From Lycorma delicatula (lineage: Eukaryota > Arthropoda > Insecta > Hemiptera > Fulgoridae): DNA of 64,000 bases. This document shows positions 47,263 through 57,363 of the stretch, piece by piece. A program made the position numbers and the translations under genes. Numbering within the stretch: position 1 is the stretch's first letter; each line of letters begins with the position of its first letter. The stretch is taken from the NCBI RefSeq assembly GCF_047948215.1, contig NC_134457.1, forward strand, positions 87,926,898 through 87,990,897, given 5' to 3'. The notes under the pieces were generated by a model. It did no database searches. It saw only the letters and a list, made by a program, of their open reading frames with translations, and was not told where the DNA came from.

Positions 47263-48429
47263 GTAAGTGATAGATTAATATCACTTTAAAAGTGAACGTT
47301 TTTTTATTTAGTTTAAATTTTTAATTAATTCATGTACTGTTAGTTCTTACAAACTACATACTTATTAAATATTTGTAAATCATGAATCGCTGATTTTTAT
47401 AGCTTTACAAAAGCTAAAGCTAATAGTTGAAGGTTGTTAAATGTGAAAGATTTTAAAACATGAACCTAACATAAATTTTGAAAAATTACTTTTATATTAT
47501 TTTATATGTAGAATCTTTTATAATGAATTATGTGTAAGGATTATTTACTTAATGATTTAATTATGCGATGTTTAAAGTATGATTGCAAACAAATCAAAAT
47601 CTTCAGCAAAAAACTTTGGTGCAGTTTTACGCTCTTGATTGACATATCTATCTTAAAAATTATGCCACATTTGAACTGCAATTGAGAAAAAGATTCTTAA
47701 TATAAAAGTTAGGGTCCCAGACGAACCTGTCGACCAAATGATGTTTTTATCATCAAAATTATACTGTAATTATGGCTAAAAAAAAAAATTTAATTTTTAG
47801 TAAAAAGATGTGGGTCTCGATTGATCCTCTTGCTGATCCTCATATTAAATTTTTAATAACATCCATGACTAAAAAAACAGGTCAAGGGTCAGAAATTATA
47901 AAAATACGAAAATCATTTAAAATCTTCAGTTGGATTCTGTTCTATTGGAGCTATTTTTTTAACAAATATATTTAGTTTACATTAATTCTAGATGCTGTTA
48001 GTCTTTCAGTCTTGGAAATTAAACTTAAAGCACAAACTGTTTAAAAATAATGTTCCTTCTATCTCTAAATGCAGTTTACTTAAAACTTTGGAATTTTAAA
48101 TAATCTAATTTAGTATTTTCGTTGTACACAAGCCCACTTTTCTATGACCACTAACAGAAAATAAAAAATTATAAGAACTATCCCTCTCCTTTTTTTAATT
48201 TTGTCTAACAAACCATTATCTTCCAAGAAGTTTCTCTTCTGATTTGTAATCTCATTGATTTGCCACATACTATTGCAAGGTCAGTTGAAATCTGTTGTAG
48301 TATTATATTTATCTAGAATTTGCTCATCTGAAAAATAATATATTTGAATTTACAGGTTAAAAAAATGTGTTACATACTGTGATCAGTTTATGTGATTAAT
48401 AAATAATGTCCAATTTAAAAGTAATTTAG
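47263..48429 (+). other. BDP1 fourth coding intron, left part
   Basis: The intron as a whole spans 47263-56644 (9.4 kb) and is largely transposons. This first part is A+T-rich with no identified element; a 67-codon open frame at 47772-47975 has no recognised match. Confidence 0.5.
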
Positions 48430-49335
48430 GGCATCAGATATAAACCGGAATTTGTTTACCAGCTTTATTGATGTTGAATAAAATTACCAATAATTTACTT
48501 ATGACTGCAACATCGTCTTTGAACCTCTCCCCTCCTAAAGTTTCTATCAGCAAACAAAATATGTGGAAACCACATAGTGACAAGGTGGACTTGACATCAG
48601 GTTTTTCTTGGCTTTGATCAGTGCCCTCTTTCCACTTTTCTTCTGTTTCATGCTTGTTTTCTTGCTTTCCAAGGTGTAACAGTGGACCCACATTTTGTCA
48701 CAGGTCACAATACAGTCCAAAAATGCCTCCTTCTTCCTCAAAGCAATTCAGAAGCCACTGACATATGACTCTGGACATTTCTCTGTGCCAGACTGAGAAG
48801 ATATGGAACCCGCTTCACTGGCATTTTGCTGTCATCAAGAGTGTCTGATGATATTGTATGCATACACCTAACACTTATGCCCACTTTGATGCAATTTCAG
48901 CAATGTTATGCAGCGATCACCTTCTACAAGGTCACAAACTGCCTGAATGTTGTCATCATTGATACTGTTCGCAGATGATGTTTATGACTTTCATTCTCTA
49001 CTGCATCATGGCCTTTTCAAAATGTTTTGGCTCGATCAAACACTTGAGTTTTTGACAAGGTAGCATCTCCAAACTGTGCCTGGAGTTGAGTCTAAATTTC
49101 AGAGGATTTGACACCTTTGTTAGGGAGAAATAATTATAATTCAGTACACAATAGACAATGTTACCTCCTGCTTAGAATGATTGGACATTCTACTACTGAT
49201 GTGGGATTGTGACCTATGGGTATGACTGGCTAGTTGCTTCTCTCCATACATATCCTACTGACTACTCGCACTGGTCCACCATATCACTGCCCTTCCTCAG
49301 TCTTCGTGGCAAAATTTTGGTTTATAATAACCCTC
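48430..49335 (-). mobile_element. Mariner element, internally rearranged
   Basis: On the - strand, mariner transposase pieces occur in order. NDDNIQAVCDLVEGDRCIT (about 48960-48900) is the helix-turn-helix region, followed by a VPYLLSLAQRN-like piece (about 48800) and FLDCIVTCDKMWVHCYT (about 48730-48670), holding the first catalytic Asp. The C-terminal CGFHIFCLLIETLGGERFKDDVAVIS (48580-48500) follows too soon, so the central catalytic part is deleted. The probable 5' end lies near 49335, where the - strand reads ATTACGTACGAGGGTTATTATAAAC, a typical mariner-like terminal sequence. Inactive. Confidence 0.75.
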
Positions 49336-49802
49336 GTACGTAATATGTAAGTTGCTTGATTTTAACTGAAACATAAACACCATGTAAAATAATAGTACTC
49401 TAGAAAATGCATTAATTGCTTTTGTATTGTTATCACTAATTAGCTGCTTTATTGACAGAATTTTATAAATTCTGTCAACTTTTTTTTTCTCTTGCAATCT
49501 TTGCTAAAAATAAAACTTGTGATTTATTAGCCAGTATGGTGATTACTGTCAGCTGCCTTACTAGGTTTTGATAAGGATGCTGTCTAATTAATTATATATA
49601 CCTCTTGTATTTTATTTGCTTTCTTATAGTTTCTGATCATAATTAATTATATGAAACATTATTTTATAGTATGATATTACTGCTTATTTTAAACATTTCA
49701 AGTCTTGCATTTAATTATTATCTTCATAGCCTTTCTCTATGATGTTTTGTGTATCTTACAGTAACCTATTAATACATTATTGATTATATTTTCATTAATA
49801 TG
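49336..49802. other. BDP1 fourth coding intron, unassigned
   Basis: Contains a perfect 12-bp inverted repeat with a 3-base loop (49452-49478, TTGACAGAATTT arms); otherwise nothing recognised. Confidence 0.4.
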
Positions 49803-50582
49803 TTAACCCTTTCCGGGTGGAAACCCATATTTGGGCTACTTGTACTTATGCTAGAGGGTGGAAACTCATATATGAGTCTCTGAATATGACCGGCTATTTG
49901 TCTTTATATGTAGTTACGTATAAATAAAAATAGGTGGCAGGAGATATTCTTTCAGTCATTTTGAGACATGAATTTCTGATATAATGTGATTGGGAACCAT
50001 TTTACTTCAGTTATCAGATGAGTTCAATGACTATTCATATATAACAAGGTGCGTGCATTATTTTTTTCCGTTTTTTTCACTCATTTTTAAGTAATTTGTT
50101 TATAAACTGTTCCTTCCAAAACTTCATTTTCTGCTTGCTTCGTTTGAATTCAAACAAAATTTTTGAGACAAAAATTCAGAAGGAAATGAATAAAAATATT
50201 TATATTATTATTATAATAAAACCATATTATATATATTTATACTGTTCCCTGCCTAGGTGCACTTCTTCAAAATTATTATTCAGTGTCTTTTACATAAAAA
50301 GAACTCAATGTAAAACATATCCAAAATCATCACCTATAGTTTGCAAATTCTAGTGTGCTCAGTGAGACTTGTGCCGTTTTCATGTAAGCTTTTTCTCGTG
50401 AGATAATTAAACAGTGTTCCTTAACCATATTGATAGCAGAATTCAGCAAAAATACAATATATATGTTATTTTTATGCTTGATACATGTTTTGAGTTATTT
50501 TAAATAGTTTCTGTATGAACTTTGTTTTTTGAAAATGTGTTCCGCCTACAGCCATAAAACATCACTGCCTGCAAGGGGTTAA
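49803..50582. mobile_element. piggyBac-like non-autonomous element (TTAA-flanked)
   Basis: A TTAA at 49803-49806 is followed by CCCTTTCCGGGTGG. At the other end the sequence ends CAGGCAGTG in reverse complement orientation before TTAA at 50579-50582 (reading inward: TTAACCCCTTGCAGG). TTAA target and CCC-start termini are characteristic of piggyBac. The 772-bp interior holds a left-end double motif (GGGTGGAAACCCATAT and GGGTGGAAACTCATAT) and no transposase frame. Confidence 0.6.
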
Positions 50583-51794
50583 TACCTTATATGTTTAGCA
50601 TATGTTAATCTTAATCTAAGAAGTGCATTAATAAGAAGAAATTCAAAATGGTATGTCTAATAAATAAATTTCTCTCGAATTTGGGTAATGACAATGTTGG
50701 TTAGGACCTGCTTCATGTCAGAAAATGGTAGATTATTATTTTTTATTTATTTATATATATATTTTTCTGTGTTATGTATTTAAAACAAACACTTAAGGTC
50801 AAGAGATACCATTAATAGTTACTTTTTTGACATGTAGAAATTTACTGTGTAGCTGCTGGTCTCTGCAGTTAAGCGCATTCAGAATGTTGATACATAAGTA
50901 GTATATTTGGTTGGAGTTGCTATATATTTGCAACAGATATAACAGGGACTCTAACATAGAATGGTTTTGTTCTTCAGCAGAATAAGTAATTTTCAGTTGT
51001 AGATTGTGAGTCATGTAAGGTCACTTGTGATGATTGGTTTATTTCACCAAAAGGCCGAATTGGTTTATTTCACCAAAATAAATTCCTATTTTGTTGTGCT
51101 GTAAGGTTTGTAAACTTCCTCTTGTTATTCATCAGTTATAAGAGTTTTTAAAATCATATTATTTAAGGTTTTTTCAGGTTGAAAGAAGTTGTCATGTAAT
51201 ATTCTGTTCATTTATACCCATACTAGAATTACCTTCCAATATCATAAGTTGTATAATCCACCATGGTTTAATATCATTAGTCTTTGTAAATAATTATTAA
51301 TGATGCTTTTATGTGGCTTCTAGTTATTCTTAAATGAAAAAAAAAGTGTTCTTGAAATATAAATTTGAATATATAATTTTTTTTTTGCATTTTTATTAAA
51401 ACTTTTGCTGTCTAATTAGAAGGTAGGTATTCTGATAAAGGTTATGATTGATTTATTTGATTGCTTAGTTTAATTCCTTGCTTAGGTTTGTACTTTTACA
51501 TCAGAAAAAATTTACCCTAGAAGTGGCAAAGTTTTCTTATAATAAGTTTTAGGTACCTTATTAAAATTAAATATATTCAAAGTATTTCTTTTCTTCCCAT
51601 ACCAACTATATTTTCATCAGAAAATTCTGCTGTTTGCAGTTATATAATTAAAATTTGCATTCAAATTATTCTATCCTTTTTAATTTAAATATAAATACAA
51701 AAAAAAAATTGATAACACTTTGCATGTTATATTCATTGGAAAAAGATCCATTTTTCTAAATTTTAATTTATAATATGATTTTTTAAAAGCCCTT
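50583..51794. other. BDP1 fourth coding intron, unassigned
   Basis: A+T-rich. A short tandem TGGTTTATTTCACCAAAA occurs twice at 51036-51079. No gene seen. Confidence 0.4.
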
Positions 51795-52505
51795 GAAGGT
51801 TGTAGAAATATCATGTTTCTAGAGGGTGGGAATTAATAATTTTTTATATGAGCCGATGATGTATTTTCATCTGCTGCTTTTCAAATGTATGGAACCCTTT
51901 GCTCCTGAACATAAAAATGTGACTCACTGGAAAACATACATTTTTCTAGTCTTCTTTATTCCAGTTAGCATGTGCTTTGGCCTACAAAAACCTTTTTTGC
52001 ATGTTGGTGTTAAAAGCTGCTTTTTAGCCACCAATGAGTTTTCTGTCCAGTAGCAAGAAATAGGCATCTAAATGTTGTCAAGTGTAAGTCTGTTCCACTG
52101 GCTGCTAATTCTTGATTAGAGTGCGTGGATCAAGTTTACTTTTCTTACTAATAACCAATCTTATGTAGGAGTAGTTTTTCTTTTATGTCTACATTTGATG
52201 AAAAGAAACCAGTCTCTTTAAATTGTTTTAAATTAGTATTCACTGTACCTAGTCAACATCACATCCAAAAGCTTTTTGTTATTGTTTCATACTGGTATGC
52301 TCAGAAAGAGAAACAATTTTGAAACGCTTTCTTGGAGTTATTCAAGACACACAGAACGAAAAATATGATTTTGTAACAAAAAATGAAATAAACTTTTACA
52401 AAACACTATTTATAAATTGCTAAATAACCAAAGAACAATAATGTTTGATTACAAAGACTACTTAAATAATGGGTGTGGGCTTAACATAAACAAAAATTTC
52501 CTCTG
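51795..52505 (-). mobile_element. Tc1-like transposon, decayed, copy 2 (truncated)
   Basis: Matches the element at 21960-23100 in both coding and upstream parts. Shared landmarks are GATGTATTTTCAT, GAAAACATA, a CTTTGGCC block, GTCTGTTCCACTGGCTGCTAATTCT, and the terminal TTGCTAAATAACCAAAGAACAATAA. It lacks the C-terminal catalytic half, which would lie to the left of 51795. Confidence 0.7.
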
Positions 52506-52539
52506 TTTAGATTAATTTACTTGCTACTGTCATGTGTAT

Positions 52540-52571
52540 GTATGTATATATATATATATATATATATATAG
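52540..52571. repeat. (TA)n microsatellite
   Basis: About 26 bases of TA preceded by a short GTATGTATG tract. Confidence 0.9.
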
Positions 52572-52620
52572 TTATTTTAAGTCTTGTGAAATTGTTGAAA
52601 CATAGGAGGCGTCATTCAGT

Positions 52621-52633
52621 CTTTCTACTTTAT
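52621..52633 (+). repeat. Target-site duplication, left (LINE in intron 4)
   Basis: CTTTCTACTTTAT recurs exactly at 56096-56108. Confidence 0.85.
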
Positions 52634-55600
52634 TATTATTATTATTATGCTTTTACGGTCAACATGGGACCACTTAAGTCAATTTTAGTTGGATCTTTTC
52701 TGAGAAAAGCGTGTTATTTTACTCTTCCTAGCTGCCCAGTATTTCTTCATCCGTTCAGATCTTGCTTTCTTTTCTTCATCCGTAAACACCCTCTTCGTTG
52801 TATTTTGTCGTTTGTTTGTCTTTTGTTTAAATCTAATGCTTTTGTCTTTTAGCTTTGTAATTTTCCAGTTTTATTCTGTAGGTCAGTCAGGGAAATTCCC
52901 AATTCTTTCATATCTTCTCTAATTTCTTTGATCCATCCTACTTCTAGCTTTTGGAACCAAAGCTTTTCAATGATATATCTTGACAGTCTTGTTTCCGGTG
53001 TCCGTATGAGATGACCAAAGAAAGAGATTCTTTATTTCCGCATAGTATCAGTAACAGGCTCTATTTCTCGATACACCACCTCATTTGGCACAATCCACCA
53101 TTGGCCTTCTTTTTGGTGTTTTTTATTGATACACGTTCTGACAATTCTCCTCTCTATTTTCAGAATTTTTTCAATTCGGTTTTTCTGAGTGATTTTGAAA
53201 AGGGTCTCGCTTCCGTAGGTGACTACTGGCTGTACTACAGTTTTATAATGTTTAAGTTTTGTTTTAGCAGAAAGGCATTTTTTGTAATATGTTGACCGAG
53301 TTAATTTTTGGGATTTAATCATTTTATTTGTCCTGTTTTGCCATGTCACTTTTTCATTTAAATTATAAGTTATTATTTTCCCTAGATATTTAAATTGTTT
53401 TACTATTTTAATTTTCTGATTGTTTACCGTAATGTGCTCTATTACCAGAGGATCTATGGCCATTAGTTCAGTTTTTTCGAAAGAGATATGAAGCCCTATC
53501 TTTTGTGCTAGGTTTTGAAGGCTCATGATTTGTGTTTTGGCTTCTTGAATATTATTTGCTAAAAGATCGAGGTCATCTGCAAATCCTAGGCAATTTAGTG
53601 TGATGGAGTTTTTCTTAGTACCCATTTTTATATTTTTGGGATTTATTTCATACCATTTTCTCATGAAAAATTCGAGGGCGCAGTTAAAAAGGAGTGGTGA
53701 GAGGCCGTCTCCTTGCCTCAATCCAATTTTTATGTAGAAGGGTTGAGAGAGTTCAGCTCTGAATTTCACTCTGGACTGGGTATTGGTTAAAGTTAATTTT
53801 ATCATGTTTACGAGTTTAGGGTGAAGGGCCCAGGTTTCTCAGAATATTCAGCATGGATGGTCGGTGTATACAATCATAGGCTCTTTTAAAGTCGATGAAG
53901 GTGATTATTTGTTGTTTTTTCCGTCTTTTATATAAGTCCATCATAAGTTTTAGGGATATTATTTGCTTCGGGCAACCTCTCCATGGCCTAAATCCCCCTT
54001 GGTATTCCCCAAGTTCCAGTTCAAGTTGGTCTTTGCATCGGTTGTATATGATTCTCGACAGGATTTTGTATGTGCAATCCAGGAGAGATATGCCTCTGTA
54101 GTTTTCTGGATTAGTTTTATCCCCTTTTTTATGTAATGGATGAATGAGGGCTGTGGTCCAGTGTTCTGGAAGTTTTTCTTCGTTCCATATTTTCACGAGG
54201 CATAGATGTAGGGAAGTTTTGACTGAATAAACTGATGAATGTTTCCAGAGTTCTGCGAAAAGCTGGTCTTCTCCGCTTGCTTTGTAGTTTTTTATTTCAT
54301 TTAAGGCTGCGAGAACTTCTTGAATTGTTGGCGGTTGATATTTACCGGTGAAGTTTTAACTGGAGTTTCAGTGTCAATCTCAAAAAGCTCTGGGGAGTCG
54401 TCACAGTTGAGGAGTCTATTGAAGGTTTCTGCCAAAATTTCAGCATTTTCTTTATTAGTGTGGGCCATATTTCCTTTTTTTCCTCTCAGCATAAGGGTGG
54501 GTGGTTCATATCTTTGAAGAGCCTGACCAAAAATTTTATAATAGTCTCGGGAGTTAGTTTTCTTGGAACTTTTTCTATTTGCCGAATCAAGTTTTTTTGG
54601 GCTTGTCGTTTGGTTCCTCTTATAATTTTCTGAGTTATTTTCCTTTGTTTGGTGAATTCATGGTTAGATTCTTCAGTTTTCTGGGTTTGGTGGTTGATCC
54701 AAGCCCGGTGTCTGTCTTTGAATGCTTTGTCACATTCTTCATTCCACCATTGGTGTTTTTTTCTTGGGTTTATAGGGGCTAGTTCTTCAGCTATTTCTTT
54801 CAGTTGGGATGTCAGTTCTTTTAAATTATCAGTTAATTTGATTTTTTTTGTTGTTTCTTCAAAGATGGCATTGTTTATTAATTTATGTAGATCATAAGCT
54901 CTTTTGTTTTTAGGTTGGGATTTTTTCTTTTTATGCGGGGTGAATTTTATTTTAACTTTAATTAAGTAATGATCCGATCCAGTATCTGTTCCTCTCAAGA
55001 CTTTTACATTATAAATCTCCTTGTGATAATTCCGGTCCATGCAAACATGATCGAGTTGCCATTCCCCTTTTTTCCAATCTGGGTGTTTCCAAGTCTTCAA
55101 TTTGTTGAAGACTTTATCAAGAAGTAGGTGGATTTTGAGATCATATTATGGTTTCTGCAAAATTCGACAAGTCTTTGGCCGTTCTTGTTAGTTTTCTTCT
55201 GGGCAGGCCATTTTCCGATAATATCACGATATCTTCGTTCTTTACCAAGTCGGGCATTAAAGTCCCCTATTAAAATCTTGGTGTGGGTTTTATTTATGTT
55301 GTTTGCAGTTTGGTCAAGAAGTTCCCAGAATTTGTCCATCGCTTCTCTATCTTTTTAAGATTGTTTTTGTCATTGGTGGGAGCATGGACATTTATTATGG
55401 TGTAGAATTTATTGGCTGATTTTAGGGTTAAGGTTGAAATCCTGGGGGAGTAAGACTTAAATTCTACGACTGAGTCAATTATTTTAAGATTGATTGCAAA
55501 TCCTGTTCCGAACTGTGGGCAATTCTTCATCACACGTTTCCCGGGGATTCCTTTGTAAATTCTGAAACCCTGAGATTCAAACGGCTCTCGATCGGTGTTT

Positions 55601-56095
55601 CTCATTTCTTGAAGTCCTGCGATTAGGATTTTTTGTTTGTCCATTATGTCTGTTAGAGTTTTTAGTTTGCCGGGTTGAGTTAGAGAATTAATGTTGTGAG
55701 TGGCAATGTAGTTTATTTGCTTGTGTTTTATCCTCAATTTTAAAGTTGTGAGTTTTTGGGTGTTTCCAAACGCTCCGATTCATTGTTATCTTTTAAGCAG
55801 CTGCCCACCGGATCCGAGTGCAGCCTTCTCTGGTATTTACCAGACGGTGGATTTTTTCTTAAAAGACCTTCCATATTTGACTTTCAAAGGCAAGTCAGCC
55901 TTGGGTGGGAATAAATTCCCGAGTTACAACTATGGATGTGATCCAGAGAGGTGATTCCGATTTAGTTCACCAGTAGAAATCTCCACGTTTCTAACTGGTT
56001 ATCCAGACGAACCAACGTGGAGGCGCAAACCGATTTTCTTAATTGACATATTAAGTATGGAGAAAGTTTAAATCGGTTCCTGAATCATTTCATCC
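52634..56095 (-). mobile_element. Near full-length non-LTR retrotransposon (EN + RT), frameshifted
   Basis: A 3.46 kb antisense insertion in the fourth coding intron of BDP1. It has a perfect 13-bp target duplication and a (TAA)n 3' tail at its left end. Reading the - strand, the AP endonuclease starts at 55737 with THNINSLTQPGKLKTL, then GLQEMRNTD, VHAPTNDK, GDFNARLGKERRY and GSDHYLIKVK (about 55000). The reverse transcriptase follows with LIHPLHKKGDKTNPENYRGI, YQGGFRPWRGCPKQI, FIDFKRAYDCIHR and RQGDGLSPLLF, with the catalytic GFADDLDLLA at about 53590-53560. The C-terminal part (FFGHLIRTPETRL) lies near 53000. At least five frameshifts or stops break the frame. Clade not assigned. It differs from the LINE at 39270 and 57364. 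Confidence 0.9.
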
Positions 56096-56108
56096 CTTTC
56101 TACTTTAT
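56096..56108 (+). repeat. Target-site duplication, right (LINE in intron 4)
   Basis: Exact copy of 52621-52633. Confidence 0.85.
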
Positions 56109-56644
56109 ATATATATATTTTTTTTAAGCATATCATAGAAGGATACATGATAAAAAACGGTAAACACACATATGCAATCATCTCTTAAAACTCAAACAAG
56201 TAATACTACACAATTGTTCCTTATTGCTGGGTTATAATATTAGAAATAATACTACCATAGTTCTGTGAGGAAAGGATTTAATTAAATATAGAGTATATTA
56301 TCCATTACAAATTTCTTAAGTGAACTTTTATAATTTTGTTTCTTGCTTCAATTTTTGTATTACTAAGTTTCTGTAGTAATTTAACTATGATATATATGTT
56401 AAGGTATTTTAAAGCAAGTATACATTATATTCAATATGAAGAGGTTACTCAGCTGATCTGAATATCTATTGTAGAGTATTCATTTTTAACAGTTTAATTT
56501 TCTGCATTATTGTTTTATTTTGATATTTCTGTAGTGTAATTCAGTGCTACCAATATGATGCATGAATATAAGGTAAATTGTTAAAAAATGTTTTTTTAAT
56601 TATTTATTTACAAGTAAACCTTAATTCATATTCAATTTTAATAG
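56109..56644 (+). other. BDP1 fourth coding intron, right end
   Basis: A+T-rich, ending with acceptor TTTTAATAG before the next exon. Confidence 0.6.
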
Positions 56645-56774
56645 GTAATAGAAACTACTGGAATGCAGAAAAGTAGAGCAAATTTAGAAAATTCTGAAGT
56701 TGTGCAAGAAAATGAATTCAGTTATTCTAAATTTCATAAACGAAAGGTTCACCGTAGTGATTGGACTGCAGAAG
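56645..56774 (+). CDS. Bdp1: BDP1, fifth coding exon (start of SANT domain)
   Basis: A 130-base exon coding for residues 472-514 plus one base, between TTTTAATAG and donor GAAG|GTATGT. The segment NEFSYSKFHKRKVHRSDWTAE corresponds to the animal BDP1 pattern in which a TTYSSFRK-like segment leads into the first Trp of the SANT domain (W at about residue 511 here). The rest of SANT (the TDFS..G.LFPHR.R.E.K.KFKREE-like part) is expected in the next exon. It was not found up to 64000, so the gene continues beyond the window or is incomplete in this assembly. Confidence 0.88.
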
Positions 56775-57363
56775 GTATGTTTTATAATGGTTTCATTAAT
56801 ATATTATCTACTACTATTATAGATTTTAATAACGTTACAACTGATTTGATAGCTAATTTTAATAAATTATGTTAACTTTATTAGATTTAATAGCTTTGTT
56901 AACAGATGTTTATTTCTATTTATTTTCTTTATGTGAAGTTTTACTGAAGTGAAGGGAATTGTATATTGTAGAAGGTTTTTTTCTTTTTAGGTGTGTTACT
57001 GAAACCATTATTTAAAACTCATGTACATATTCTACATAAATTTTTGCTGAATTACTTGAAATTTAAAATTTTACTTACAACTTATCCACGTATACTTAAG
57101 AAAAGATATTGTAATTTTAACAATTTTTTGTTTTCAAAAAAATATGAAGTAATATTTCACTTAAAATGTCTTTAAAAATCATTGTGGTGTCGTGAAAAAA
57201 CTGTCTGTTTATATAAGTAATACTACACATTATGAGTTATTTGCTGATTTTAAGATTGCCAGAGGCAAAGGTTTTCAAAAATTTCTCCTCTCCTTTATAA
57301 TTGTTAGCATTAATTATTGCGGATATTTGTTTCTTTTTACTATCAGTATACACATTATGAGTT
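56775..57363 (+). other. BDP1 fifth coding intron, left part
   Basis: No exon with SANT-like coding was found. A 15-base word TACACATTATGAGTT occurs twice (57224-57238 and 57349-57363), the second copy directly touching the 3' end of the inverted LINE. Confidence 0.5.

Noticed and set aside
47772..47975. 67-codon + strand open frame in a BDP1 intron
   Set aside because: Lys/Ile/Phe-rich, no recognised pattern, no splice-site support.
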